From positions 1 through 32,848 of the forward strand of contig NZ_JAOCCU010000062.1 of NCBI RefSeq assembly GCF_029840635.1: a stretch of DNA of 32,848 bases, read 5' to 3'. Origin of the DNA: Mitsuaria sp. GD03876 (GTDB lineage Bacteria > Pseudomonadota > Gammaproteobacteria > Burkholderiales > Burkholderiaceae_C). Positions 1-9,809 of the stretch are shown here, one piece after another (position 1 is the stretch's first letter; every line of letters starts with the position of its first letter). The position numbers and the translations under genes are program-made. The notes under the pieces were generated by a model. It saw nothing but the letters and a program-made list of their open reading frames with translations. It ran no database searches and was not told the origin of the DNA.

Positions 1-619
1 GCAGCGGCAGGTCGTCGATCTGGCGCACCACCTCGTCGAGCTTGATCGTCAGCGTGGAGATGTCGACGACGCTGACCGCCTTGATGCGCTCCAGGTCGCG
101 GGTGACCGCGCGACGCACGCCTTCCAGGCGCGGCTGCTTGTAGCGGGCCAGCCGCTCGTCGGCCTGCCGCAGCGCGGCCACCAGCGGCTCGGCGCTGCCG
201 GTGATCGTGCCCTGCTGCATGGCCACGCGCAGCGAGGCCTCGACGTCGCCGACGACGTTCTCGTCGCGCGAGCGGTTCATCGACTGCATCAGCGTCTCGA
301 GCTGCTCGCGCTGCACCGCGACCTCGGCCAGCCGGGCGTCCAGCAGCGCGACCTTGGCCGCGGTGTCGCGGCTGAGGTCCTGCGCCTGGCGCGCCTGGTC
401 GCGGGCGATGTTGGCCTCGCTCTGGCTGTTGTCCTGGCGCCGGACCAGTTCCTGTTCGACCTGCTTGAGCCGCTGCTGGCTCTGCCAGGCCAGACCGAGG
501 GCCAGCAGGGCCACCAGGCCGACCCCGGCGACGACGGCCTGGGTCAGCGTGGCGCCGGCATGCCGGGCGGGCTTGTGGGGCGACGCAACGTCGCCCGCGG
601 GGGTGGTGGTCTCGCTCAC
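1..619 (-). CDS. hemX: HemX-like membrane protein, 3' part outside window
   Basis: This is the third gene of the haem operon and encodes a HemX-type inner-membrane protein. The family is often annotated as uroporphyrinogen-III C-methyltransferase, although the HemX domain itself has no proven catalytic role. About 206 codons are visible. The order is a short Ala/Pro-rich N-terminus, one membrane segment at about residues 26-45 (AVVAGVGLVALLALGLAW), then a long heptad-like Gln/Glu/Arg-rich coiled coil (about 46-110) leading into the periplasmic HemX domain. The start is GTG at 617-619, whose last bases form a GTGA overlap with the hemD stop, so translation is probably coupled. A TAGAAT hexamer 7 nt upstream could also give a separate, leaderless transcript. 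The C-terminus is missing because of the window edge. Confidence 0.85.
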   Translation of the reverse strand, partial: MSETTTPAGDVASPHKPARHAGATLTQAVVAGVGLVALLALGLAWQSQQRLKQVEQELVRRQDNSQSEANIARDQARQAQDLSRDTAAKVALLDARLAEVAVQREQLETLMQSMNRSRDENVVGDVEASLRVAMQQGTITGSAEPLVAALRQADERLARYKQPRLEGVRRAVTRDLERIKAVSVVDISTLTIKLDEVVRQIDDLPL

Positions 620-1473
620 GTCGGCGATTCTAGGGTGGACCCTGACAGCATCCGGAACCCGGCCGCGACGGCCGCCGCGTCGGGTCGCACCAAAACCACA
701 TGCCTCACGCCGAGGGCCCTCGCCCGCGCGGCGATGCGCTCATGGGTCGCCAGCGCGCGGACCCGGCCCCAATCGGCGGGCGATCGGCCCAGGCGCGTCC
801 CCTGTTCGAGCGTGTCGAGGTGGCCGATGGCCTCCGAACTGCTGAACAGCCAGACGTGGCGCCCCGGCGCCGCGAGCGCCTCGCACAGCAGCGCGGCGGT
901 GTCCGGCGAGGGGGTCGGGCAGGCCCGCCGGTAGACGCTGACGGCCGACACCTCGGCCCCGGCGTCGCGCAGCCGGTCGCCCAGCCATTCGCGCCCGCCG
1001 TCGCCTCGCACCAGCAACGCACGGCGGCCGGTCCAGTCCTCGCCGGCGACGCGGACCAGCTCCGGCCACAGGTGTTCCGAGTCCAGGCTGTCCGAGGCCG
1101 CCGGCGGCTGCACGATGCGCGCGGCCGGCACGCCGTGCTCGCTCAGCGCCCGCGCGCTGCCCGGGCCGACGGTGGCCGCCCAGGTCCGGTCGGGCCAGGC
1201 GACGGCAAGGGGGGCGGAAGCGCCGGCGGAGCGGCCATCGAAAAAGTGCTCGACCGCGTTGGGACTGACGAACATCGCCAGGTCCGTGCCGGGAAGCGCG
1301 GCCCAGGCGGCCGAGAGCGACGCCGGATCGCCCGCCGGCGCGATGTCGATCAAGGGGAGCGACGCCGTCGGCACGCCGAGCGACGCCATCCGCTTCGCCC
1401 AGTCGTCCGCCTGCGCCCGCGGACGGGTCAGCAGCAGTCTGGCCGGCTGGTCCGGGGCGGCGACGCCCGGCAT
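616..1473 (-). CDS. hemD: Uroporphyrinogen-III synthase
   Basis: HemD cyclises hydroxymethylbilane, the product of HemC, to uroporphyrinogen III by inverting ring D, in the cytoplasm. The 285-residue protein begins [18 protein letters not shown], with the typical early LLLTRP strand, and contains the family pattern of alternating strands and helices, including VSPNAVEHFF (about residue 75) and a late VWLFSSSEAIGHL segment. Sequence conservation in this family is low, so position between hemC and hemX is an important part of the call. The ATG overlaps the hemC stop as ATGA (1471-1475), and the stop overlaps the hemX GTG. Length is slightly above the usual 245-265 residues. Confidence 0.9.
   Translation of the reverse strand: MPGVAAPDQPARLLLTRPRAQADDWAKRMASLGVPTASLPLIDIAPAGDPASLSAAWAALPGTDLAMFVSPNAVEHFFDGRSAGASAPLAVAWPDRTWAATVGPGSARALSEHGVPAARIVQPPAASDSLDSEHLWPELVRVAGEDWTGRRALLVRGDGGREWLGDRLRDAGAEVSAVSVYRRACPTPSPDTAALLCEALAAPGRHVWLFSSSEAIGHLDTLEQGTRLGRSPADWGRVRALATHERIAARARALGVRHVVLVRPDAAAVAAGFRMLSGSTLESPT
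627..632 (-). promoter_or_regulatory. Candidate internal -10 element of hemX (TAGAAT)
   Basis: TAGAAT on the minus strand lies inside the end of hemD, 7 nt before the hemX GTG. It could give hemX its own leaderless transcript in addition to read-through from hemC. No -35 element was identified. Confidence 0.3.
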
Positions 1474-2402
1474 CAGGCGTCCTTCAGGTACTCGGTGGCG
1501 CCCTGCTCGCGCAGCGCCCGGGCGGCGGCGATGCCCAGCGCCTCGGCGGTGGCCAGGTCCGTCACCGCCGCCTGCGCGCTCGTGCGCAGCAATGTCCGTT
1601 CCGTCTGGACCGGATGTCCCAGCGCGGCGGCCAGCGTCAGGCGGCCGTCCGCGGCCCAGACCGCGTGCGCGGCCAGCGGCATCGAGCAACTGCCGCCCAG
1701 CGCCCGCGACACCGCGCGCTCGGCCGCGGCGGCCAGCCAGGTCGGCCGGTGGGCCAGCGCCTCCAGGTGCGCCGCGAGCGGCGCCTGGCCGGCGCGGATC
1801 TCGATGCCCAGCGCGCCCTGCCCGGCGCACGGGATCATCTGGTCGACCTCGAAGTACTGGCGGATGCGGCCGTCCAGCGCCAGCCGCTTCAGGCCGGCGG
1901 CGGCCAGCACGATCGCGTCGTACTGGCCCTCGTCGAGCTTGCGCAGCCGGGTGTCGAGGTTGCCGCGCACCGGCTCGATGCGCAGGTCCGGCCGCAGGTT
2001 CTTCAGCTGCGTCACGCGACGCAGGCTCGACGTGCCCACGCAGGCGCCCCGGGGCAGCGCGTCCAGGCTGTCGAACTTCGCCGACACCAGCGCGTCGCGC
2101 GGGTCCTCGCGCTCGAGCACCGCGGCGAGGACGAAGCCCTCGGGCAGCTCCATCGGCACGTCCTTGAGCGAGTGCACCGCCAGTTGCGCGCGACCGTCCT
2201 CCAGCGCGTTCTCGAGTTCCTTGACGAACAGCCCCTTGCCGCCGACCTTGGACAGCGTGCGGTCCAGGATCTGGTCGCCGCGCGTCGTCATGCCCAGCAG
2301 CCGCACCTCCAGGCCGCGCGCGCGCAGCAGCCCCTGCACATGTTCGGCCTGCCACAGCGCGAGGCGGCTCTCGCGCGTGGCGATCACGAATTCTTGGTTC
2401 AT
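1473..2402 (-). CDS. hemC: Hydroxymethylbilane synthase (porphobilinogen deaminase)
   Basis: HemC joins four porphobilinogen molecules into hydroxymethylbilane in tetrapyrrole synthesis. The 309-residue length is normal. Visible family motifs are the N-terminal [16 protein letters not shown], the HSLKDVP loop with catalytic Asp at residue 82, GTSSLRR (about 123-129), the RGNLDTR segment (about 147-153), and [12 protein letters not shown] with the dipyrromethane-cofactor cysteine at about residue 239. An upstream in-frame extension exists, but the family N-terminus [12 protein letters not shown] fixes the start at 2402. No Shine-Dalgarno sequence is seen; instead TAGCAT lies 8 nt before the ATG. 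It is the first gene of a tightly overlapping hemC-hemD-hemX operon, divergent from ppc. Confidence 0.96.
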   Translation of the reverse strand: MNQEFVIATRESRLALWQAEHVQGLLRARGLEVRLLGMTTRGDQILDRTLSKVGGKGLFVKELENALEDGRAQLAVHSLKDVPMELPEGFVLAAVLEREDPRDALVSAKFDSLDALPRGACVGTSSLRRVTQLKNLRPDLRIEPVRGNLDTRLRKLDEGQYDAIVLAAAGLKRLALDGRIRQYFEVDQMIPCAGQGALGIEIRAGQAPLAAHLEALAHRPTWLAAAAERAVSRALGGSCSMPLAAHAVWAADGRLTLAAALGHPVQTERTLLRTSAQAAVTDLATAEALGIAAARALREQGATEYLKDA

Positions 2403-2410
2403 GGGCCGGG

Positions 2411-2416
2411 ATGCTA
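2411..2416 (-). promoter_or_regulatory. Candidate -10 element of hemC (TAGCAT, leaderless spacing)
   Basis: TAGCAT on the minus strand ends 8 nt before the hemC ATG. Transcription from such a -10 would begin at or within a base or two of the start codon. No good -35 hexamer is seen at 16-18 bp. The call rests on the same arrangement recurring in front of several other genes in the window. Confidence 0.45.
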
Positions 2417-2538
2417 GCCCAGCGCACCGGCCACCCGCGGGGGACCGCCGCTTGCCACGAAGCGTCGCTTGCGAGATCCCGGAGCATCGCGCGGCCAAAC
2501 CGCCACGCGCCGGGGCGAGCCGCGCACGGAGAAACTGC

Positions 2539-2544
2539 TAAAGT
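2539..2544 (+). promoter_or_regulatory. Candidate ppc -10 element (TAAAGT)
   Basis: TAAAGT is the best -10-like hexamer in the 207-bp gap between the divergent hemC and ppc starts and would give a leader of about 60 nt. A small GTAAC / GTTAC inverted repeat with a 3-nt spacer lies just downstream, at about 2554-2566. No convincing -35 is visible, so this is tentative. Confidence 0.25.
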
Positions 2545-2609
2545 CAACCGAAGGTAACTCCGTTACATCACCCCCTCCCTCCGGTCTCTGACGAACCCCT
2601 GACGACGCC

Positions 2610-5513
2610 ATGCCCGCCAGTACCGCTTCCCGCCCCGCCCCCTCCCCGGCCAAGTCGGCCGCCAAGCCGGCCCCGAAGGCCGGCGCCAAGCCGGTCGCCA
2701 AGCGCGCGCCGGCCAAGGCCGCCACCTCCCGCTCGATCAAGACGATCAAGGACAAGAACCAGCCGCTGATGGACGACATCCGGTTGCTGGGCCGCATCCT
2801 GGGCGAAGTGATCCGCGAGCAGGAAGGCCGCGAGGCCTACGAACTGGTGGAGCGCGTGCGGCAGCTGTCGGTGGCGTTCCGCCTCAAGCGCGACGCGCAG
2901 GCCGGCAAGCAGATGGACAAGCTGCTCAAGGGCCTGTCGGGCGAGCAGACGGTCAGCGTGATCCGCGCGTTCAGCTACTTCTCGCACCTGGCCAACATCG
3001 CCGAGGACCGCCACCACGTGCGCCGCCGCGAGGTGCACGAGCGCGAGGGCAGCCTGCAGCCGGGCTCGCTCGCCTACGCGCTGGAACGCCTGTTCGACGC
3101 CGGCGTGCGGCCGGCCGAGGTGGCGCGCACGCTGGCCAACGGCTTCGTGTCGCCGGTGCTGACGGCGCACCCGACCGAGGTGCAGCGCAAGAGCATCCTG
3201 GACGCGGAACGCGCGATCGCCGAGCTGGTGGGCGAGCGCGACCGCCTGCACACCGACCGCGAGAGAACCGCCAACGAGAACCTCATCCGCGCCCGCGTGA
3301 CGCAGCTGTGGCAGACGCGGATGCTGCGCTACTCGAAGCTGACCGTCGCCGACGAGATCGAGAACGCGCTGAGCTACTACCACGCGACCTTCCTGCGCCA
3401 GATCCCCAAGCTCTACACCGAGCTCGAGGAAGCGCTGCCCGGCGAGGACGTGGCGCCCTTCCTGCGCATGGGCCAGTGGATCGGCGGCGACCGCGACGGC
3501 AACCCCAACGTCACCGCGGACACGATGCGGCTGGCGCTGCGTCGCCAGAGCGAGCTCGCGTTGCGCCACTACCTGACCGAGCTGCACGAGCTGGGCGCGG
3601 AGCTGTCGATCTCGCTGCGGCTGGCCGGCGTGACGCCGGCGATGCAGGCGCTGGCCGAGCGCAGCCCCGACCAGAACGAGCACCGGATGGACGAGCCCTA
3701 CCGGCGCGCGCTGACCGGCATGTACGCGCGGCTGGCCGCGACGCTGGTGGCGCTGACCGGCACCGAGGCGCTGCGCCACGCGGTGGCGCCGCAGGACCCG
3801 TACCTGACGCCCGAGGAGCTGATGGCGGACCTGCGCGTGATCCAGGAATCGCTCGAGAGCCACCACGCCCACGCGCTGATCGCGCCGCGGCTCAAGCCGC
3901 TGATCCGCGCGGTGCAGGTCTTCGGCTTCCACCTCGCGACGCTGGACCTGCGCCAGAGCAGCGACCAGCACGAGCTGGTCGTCGTCGAGCTGCTGAAGAC
4001 GGCGCGCGTGTGCGACGACTATTCGGCGCTGGACGAGCCGGCGCGCCGCGCGCTGCTGGTCGAGCTGCTGAACCAGACCCGCCCGCTGCGCGTGCTCGGC
4101 GCCGAGTACAGCGAGAAGACGCTGGGCGAGCTAGCCATCTTCGAGACCGCGCGCGAGTCGCTGCGCCGCTTCGGCCGCGAGGCGCTGCGCCACTACATCA
4201 TTTCCCACACCGAGGACGTCAGCGACCTGCTCGAGGTGCAGCTGCTGCTCAAGGAAGTCGGGCTGCTGCGCGGCACGCTCGACGGCGAGGCGCACAGCGA
4301 CCTGATCGTCGTGCCGCTGTTCGAGACCATCGCCGACCTGCGCAACGCGCCCGGCATCATGCGCGGCTTCTACGAGCTGCCCGGCATGGCCGCGCTGGTG
4401 CGGCGTTCCGGCGGCGAGCAGGACATCATGCTGGGCTACTCCGACTCCAACAAGGACGGCGGCGTGTTCACCAGCAGCTGGGAGCTGTACCGCGCCGAGA
4501 TCGCGCTGGTGCAGCTGTTCGACGAGCTGCGCGCGCAGGGACCGCTGACGCTGCGGCTGTTCCATGGCCGCGGCGGCACCGTCGGCCGCGGCGGCGGCCC
4601 GAGCTACCAGGCCATCCTGGCCCAGCCGCCCGGGACGGTGAACGGCCAGATCCGGCTGACCGAGCAGGGCGAGGTCATCAACTCCAAGTACGCCAACCCC
4701 GAGATCGGCCGGCGCAACCTGGAGACGCTGGTGGCGGCGACGCTGGAGGCGACGCTGCTGCATCCGACCAAGCCGGCGCCCGCGGCGTTCATGACCGCGG
4801 CGCAGGCGCTGTCGGACGCGAGCTTCGCCGCCTACCGCGGGCTGGTCTACGACACGCCGGGCTTCGCCGACTTCTTCTTCGCCACGACGCCGATCCGCGA
4901 GATCGCCGAGCTCAACATCGGCTCGCGGCCGGCCTCGCGCAAGGCCACGCGCGCGATCGAGGACCTGCGGGCGATCCCGTGGGGCTTCAGCTGGGGCCAG
5001 TCGCGGATCACGCTGCCGGGCTGGTGCGGCTTCGGCTCGGGCATCCAGGACTTCCTGGGCAAGGACAAGGCCGGGCGCGAGGAGAAGCTGGCGCTGCTCA
5101 AGCGCATGTTCAAGCTGTGGCCGTTCTTCCGCACGCTGCTGTCCAACCTGGACATGGTGCTGGCCAAGGCGGACCTGGACATCGCGCGCCGCTACCTGGA
5201 GCTGGTCGAGGACAAGCGCCTGGGCAAGAGGATCTTCGGCGCCATCGAGGCCGAGTTCGCGCGCACCGAGGAGGCGCTCGCGCTGATCACCGGCGAGGAC
5301 GGCCGGCTCGCGGCCAACCCGGCGCTGGCGCGCTCGATCGAGCACCGCTTCCCCTACATCGACCCGCTGAACCACTTGCAGGTCGAGCTGATGCGCCGCT
5401 ACCGCGCCATCCCGGCCGAGAAGCGCGCCGAGGACCCGCGGCTGGAGCGCGTGCAGCGCGGCATCCACCTGTCGATCAACGGGATCGCGGCGGGGCTGCG
5501 CAACACGGGCTGA
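2610..5513 (+). CDS. ppc: Phosphoenolpyruvate carboxylase
   Basis: PEP carboxylase adds bicarbonate to phosphoenolpyruvate to make oxaloacetate, replenishing the citric-acid cycle. All three signature regions are present: [13 protein letters not shown] with catalytic His at residue 187, [10 protein letters not shown] at about 609-618, and the glycine loop [14 protein letters not shown] at 651-664. The protein ends with the conserved [12 protein letters not shown]-terminus that contributes to the active site. Length is 967 residues, somewhat above the usual 880-930, because of an Ala/Lys/Pro-rich tail of about 45 residues at the N-terminus. A start at Met54 (MDDIRLLG) would remove it. No strong Shine-Dalgarno sequence precedes either start. 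The stop lies 3 nt from the stop of the convergent response-regulator gene, leaving no space for a separate terminator. Confidence 0.97.
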   Translation: MPASTASRPAPSPAKSAAKPAPKAGAKPVAKRAPAKAATSRSIKTIKDKNQPLMDDIRLLGRILGEVIREQEGREAYELVERVRQLSVAFRLKRDAQAGKQMDKLLKGLSGEQTVSVIRAFSYFSHLANIAEDRHHVRRREVHEREGSLQPGSLAYALERLFDAGVRPAEVARTLANGFVSPVLTAHPTEVQRKSILDAERAIAELVGERDRLHTDRERTANENLIRARVTQLWQTRMLRYSKLTVADEIENALSYYHATFLRQIPKLYTELEEALPGEDVAPFLRMGQWIGGDRDGNPNVTADTMRLALRRQSELALRHYLTELHELGAELSISLRLAGVTPAMQALAERSPDQNEHRMDEPYRRALTGMYARLAATLVALTGTEALRHAVAPQDPYLTPEELMADLRVIQESLESHHAHALIAPRLKPLIRAVQVFGFHLATLDLRQSSDQHELVVVELLKTARVCDDYSALDEPARRALLVELLNQTRPLRVLGAEYSEKTLGELAIFETARESLRRFGREALRHYIISHTEDVSDLLEVQLLLKEVGLLRGTLDGEAHSDLIVVPLFETIADLRNAPGIMRGFYELPGMAALVRRSGGEQDIMLGYSDSNKDGGVFTSSWELYRAEIALVQLFDELRAQGPLTLRLFHGRGGTVGRGGGPSYQAILAQPPGTVNGQIRLTEQGEVINSKYANPEIGRRNLETLVAATLEATLLHPTKPAPAAFMTAAQALSDASFAAYRGLVYDTPGFADFFFATTPIREIAELNIGSRPASRKATRAIEDLRAIPWGFSWGQSRITLPGWCGFGSGIQDFLGKDKAGREEKLALLKRMFKLWPFFRTLLSNLDMVLAKADLDIARRYLELVEDKRLGKRIFGAIEAEFARTEEALALITGEDGRLAANPALARSIEHRFPYIDPLNHLQVELMRRYRAIPAEKRAEDPRLERVQRGIHLSINGIAAGLRNTG

Positions 5514-5516
5514 CGT

Positions 5517-6344
5517 TCAGCGCTGGCCCGCCAGCGCTTCCCGCACCGCCGCGACCTGCCGCCGCGACACCGCCAGCCACTCGTTGACATGGGCGATGCG
5601 CACCGCCCAGCCGAGTTCGCCGCCGCCATCGGCGTCGCCCTCGGCGCCGCCGTCGGTGGGCACGTGGCGCTCGAGCTCGCGCACCGCCGACTTCGCCACC
5701 AGCGCGTTGCGGTGCACGCGCAGGAAGCGGTCGCCGAGCCGCTGCTCGAGGTCGCTCAGCGAGCCATCCATCACATGGCTCTGCGTCGCGGTGCGCAGCG
5801 TCAGGTACTTGAGCTCGGCCTTGAAGTAGAGGACCTCGGACAGCGGCACCCGCAGCAAGCGGCCGCGCTCGGTGATGTTGATGACTGGCACCTCCGCGCC
5901 CGGCGCCGTCCCGGCGGGATGGGCGTCGACCGCCTCGCGCGCCTTGGCCGCCGAACGCTCCTCCAGGCGCTGCGACGCCCGCGCCAGGCTGGCCTGCAGC
6001 CGCTCGCGCCGCACCGGCTTGGTCAGGTAGTCCAGGGCCTCCAGCTCGAAGGCCTCCAGCGCGTGCTGCGCATGCGCCGTCACGAACACGATCGCCGGCG
6101 CGAACGGCCGGCCGCGCAGCGCCTGCGCCAGCCCCAGCCCGTCCAGCCCCGGCATCTGCACGTCCAGCAGGATCAGGTCGCAGGCATGGTCGCGCAGCCA
6201 GGCCAGCGCCTGCTCGCCGCTGCCGGCCTCGGCGGCGACCTCGGCGCGCGGTTCCTCGTTGGCTTCGACCAATCCCCGCAGCCGCAGCCGCGCCAGCGGC
6301 TCGTCGTCGACGATCAAGACCTTCAGCGGGGGATGCGTCAGCAT
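5517..6344 (-). CDS. LytTR-family response regulator, AlgR-like
   Basis: This is the cytoplasmic output half of a two-component system. The receiver domain (about residues 7-120) has the acidic pair at D13/D14, the phospho-acceptor D61 in LILLDVQMPG, Thr89 in FVTA and Lys109 in YLTKPV. The C-terminal LytTR DNA-binding domain (about 150-245) shows ITERGRLLRVPLSEVLYFKA and FLRVHRNALVAKSAV. Length, 275 residues, fits AlgR/LytR proteins. The gene follows its kinase by 58 nt in the same direction, with AGGA about 10 nt before the ATG. In Pseudomonas the equivalent algR lies between argH-algZ and hemC; here ppc separates it from hemC. Targets cannot be deduced from the window. Confidence 0.92.
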   Translation of the reverse strand: MLTHPPLKVLIVDDEPLARLRLRGLVEANEEPRAEVAAEAGSGEQALAWLRDHACDLILLDVQMPGLDGLGLAQALRGRPFAPAIVFVTAHAQHALEAFELEALDYLTKPVRRERLQASLARASQRLEERSAAKAREAVDAHPAGTAPGAEVPVINITERGRLLRVPLSEVLYFKAELKYLTLRTATQSHVMDGSLSDLEQRLGDRFLRVHRNALVAKSAVRELERHVPTDGGAEGDADGGGELGWAVRIAHVNEWLAVSRRQVAAVREALAGQR

Positions 6345-6402
6345 GCGTGTTCTTCCTGTCCTCGTTGTCCCGTGGCCGGTCGCCCGATGCGCCGCCGTGG
6401 CC

Positions 6403-7581
6403 TCAGCGCGGCATCACGATGCGCACGACGAAGCGGCCGTCGCCCGGCCCGGCCTCCAGCCGCGCGGCCACGTCGTGCATCAGGCGCAGGCGCTGGCGCA
6501 CGTTGCGCAGCGCCAGCCCATGTCCCTGGCCGCGCGACGGCAGCCCCACCGTGTTGACGACGCGGATCTCGATCTCGCCGCCGCGCGCGCGGGTCACGAT
6601 GTCGACGTCGCCGCCTTGGTCGTTGGGCTCGACGCCATGCCGCACCGCGTTCTCCACCAGCGGCTGCAGCAGCAGCGGCGGCACGCGCGCCTCGGCCGCG
6701 TGCGGGTCGAGCTGCCAGTGCACCCGCAGCCGGTTGCCGAAGCGCAGTTGCTCGATCGCCAGGTAGCGCCGCGCCAGCTCGACCTCCTGGTCCAGCCGCA
6801 CGCCCTCGGCGCCCGCGCCGGGACCCTCGTCGGCCAGCGCGACTCGGAACAGCTCGGCCAGGTCCTCGAGCACCTCCTCGGCGCGGTTCGGATCGACCCG
6901 CACCAGCGCGATCGCGGTGTTGAGCGTGTTGAACAAGAAGTGCGGCCGGATCCGCGACTGCAGCTCGACCAGCCGCGCCAGCGCGTCGGCGGGCGCCTGC
7001 GCGCGCTCGCGCAGCTTCAGCCAGCCCAGCAGCAGCCCCGCGGCCAGCGCGCCCGACAGCGCCGCGGCGATGCGCTGCAGCGCGCCCAGGCGGCCCAGCT
7101 CGACGGCCTCCAGCAGCAGCGAGCCGGCGAAGGCGCAGGCGGCGCCCAGCGCGATCGGCAGCGCCCATTGCGCCCATTCGGGCAGCCGGGCCAGCACCGC
7201 CTTGGCCGCGCACACGATCAGCAGCCAGGCCAGCACCGCCGACAGCGACGCGACCGACGCGCCGCCCATCGACCAGGCCCATTGGCCCGCCGTCTCGCTG
7301 GCCATCGCCAAGCCGAGCGACAGCGCCAGCTGCACGCCCAGCACCGCGCGCAGCACCAGGCCGACATGGCAGACGTCGAAACGCCGCTGGGCGTCGATCA
7401 GCCGCGGCGGTTCCGCGGCGCGGGCCTCGAGCCGGGTCTCCTCCCAGGGCGGCTGCGTCGGCGACGGCCGGGTGTCCGCAGGACGGGTGTCGGCGGGCTG
7501 CGTGCTCAGCGGCTGGGTGGAGGGCCCGAGCGCGTCCGCGTCGTCGCGCGGCCAGCGCCCGTTGGTCGACCTGCTGGTCAT
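6403..7581 (-). CDS. Sensor histidine kinase of the AlgZ/FimS (LytS-type) family
   Basis: The 392-residue kinase is the presumed partner of the adjacent LytTR regulator. The N-terminal 60 residues are a Thr/Gln/Pro-rich low-complexity stretch, with short repeats such as STQP and DTRP, followed by four hydrophobic segments (about 75-93, 106-127, 139-158 and 171-188). The His_kinase domain has the phospho-accepting His214 in [12 protein letters not shown], the N-box [13 protein letters not shown] (about 308-319) and the glycine box [13 protein letters not shown] (about 353-365). There is no periplasmic sensor domain, so the signal may be sensed within the membrane. The start at 7581 is chosen over an upstream Met because GGGAGGAG sits just before it. 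It is divergent from argH. Confidence 0.9.
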   Translation of the reverse strand: MTSRSTNGRWPRDDADALGPSTQPLSTQPADTRPADTRPSPTQPPWEETRLEARAAEPPRLIDAQRRFDVCHVGLVLRAVLGVQLALSLGLAMASETAGQWAWSMGGASVASLSAVLAWLLIVCAAKAVLARLPEWAQWALPIALGAACAFAGSLLLEAVELGRLGALQRIAAALSGALAAGLLLGWLKLRERAQAPADALARLVELQSRIRPHFLFNTLNTAIALVRVDPNRAEEVLEDLAELFRVALADEGPGAGAEGVRLDQEVELARRYLAIEQLRFGNRLRVHWQLDPHAAEARVPPLLLQPLVENAVRHGVEPNDQGGDVDIVTRARGGEIEIRVVNTVGLPSRGQGHGLALRNVRQRLRLMHDVAARLEAGPGDGRFVVRIVMPR

Positions 7582-7685
7582 CGGCTCCTCCCGTCCCGCA
7601 CTGTCCTGCCCTCTGATGAATGCCTGGCGTCCCGCCATGAAGGCGCCCTCTCGGCGCCGCGAAGGCCCCCGGGAGGGGGCCCCCT

Positions 7686-7691
7686 TAGAAT
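7686..7691 (+). promoter_or_regulatory. Candidate argH -10 element (TAGAAT)
   Basis: TAGAAT in the 196-bp gap between the divergent kinase and argH genes would give an argH leader of about 80 nt. Just upstream are two GC-rich inverted repeats: GGCGCC arms around CTCTC near 7642-7658, and GGCCCCC / GGGGGCC arms with a GGGA loop at 7664-7681. The second overlaps the expected -35 region and could affect promoter use. Confidence 0.35.
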
Positions 7692-7777
7692 CGGCGGCTC
7701 ATTCTCCCCCAGGCGTCCGTCCGCGATCCATGCGGGCGCGCCCGGGGCGCCGCGAAGTCGTAACGCCTTGCAAGCCG

Positions 7778-9205
<1,428 letters not shown>

Positions 9206-9207
9206 GC

Positions 9208-9717
9208 ATGGCGGCGCTGGCCTGGACCCAGGAGCTCGTGCTGGATCAGCCGGAGCTCGACCACACGCACGAGGAGTTCGTCGCGCTGCTCAACCGCTAT
9301 GCCGACATGCTCGACCGCGGCGAGGACGCCCTGCCCGCCTTCAAGGCGCTGCTCGCGCACACCGAGGAGCACTTCGCGATGGAAGAGCGCTGGATGGCGG
9401 CGACCGGCTTCGAGCCGGAGAACTGCCACAGCAGCCAGCACGCGATGGTGCTCAACGTGATGCGCGAGGTGGTGCGCTACGCCGAGGACCTCGGCGACCG
9501 CGAGCCGCTGGCGATCGTGCGCACCGAGCTGTCGCAATGGTTCCCCGGCCATGCGGAGATGATGGACGCGGCGCTGGTCTACACGATGGCGCAGCGGGGC
9601 TTCGATCCGAAGACCGGCGTGTGCAGTGACCCGATCCGTCCGGCGGACGCGGCCGAGGCATCGGCCGAAGCGACGGACGCGGTGTCGGCCTGCGGCTCGA
9701 CGTCCTGCGGACACTGA
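9208..9717 (+). CDS. Hemerythrin-like di-iron protein
   Basis: The 169-residue protein has the hemerythrin pattern of di-iron ligands: His21 in LDHTHEEF, His51/His55 and Glu59 in HTEEHFAMEE, His74 and His78 in HSSQHAM, and His115 plus Asp120 in GHAEMMD. Bacterial members bind oxygen or, in some cases, nitric oxide. The four-helix core occupies about residues 5-135. The last 35 residues are an Ala-rich tail with three cysteines (GVCSDP and CGSTSCGH), which is unusual and could bind metal or form disulfides; this is inference. The ATG is 2 nt from the argH stop, so expression is probably coupled to argH although no functional link is obvious. Confidence 0.9.
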   Translation: MAALAWTQELVLDQPELDHTHEEFVALLNRYADMLDRGEDALPAFKALLAHTEEHFAMEERWMAATGFEPENCHSSQHAMVLNVMREVVRYAEDLGDREPLAIVRTELSQWFPGHAEMMDAALVYTMAQRGFDPKTGVCSDPIRPADAAEASAEATDAVSACGSTSCGH

Positions 9718-9769
9718 CGGCCGGCGCGCCGGTCCGCGCCCGCCGGCGCGCGGCGCGGCGCCGGCCCTG

Positions 9770-9786
9770 CTGACAACGCGTGTCAG
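9770..9786. promoter_or_regulatory. Inverted repeat upstream of dinB (CTGACA-N5-TGTCAG)
   Basis: CTGACA and TGTCAG form a perfect 6-bp inverted repeat around ACGCG. It ends 10 bp before a CACAAT -10-like hexamer (9797-9802), which itself lies 7 nt before the ATG at 9810. The position suits an operator. It is not the CTGT-N8-ACAG LexA box. Confidence 0.35.
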
Positions 9787-9809
9787 CCCCCGCCCCCACA
9801 ATCCGCCGC

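Noticed and set aside
616-2547. An apparent 643-residue minus-strand protein spanning hemC and hemD.
   Set aside because: Only its last part is HemD; the front half is an out-of-frame reading of hemC. HemC is intact in its own frame with all motifs.
2568-5468. Long minus-strand open frames antisense to ppc.
   Set aside because: They are High-GC shadow frames rich in Arg, Gln, His and Val with no motifs; ppc on the plus strand is complete.
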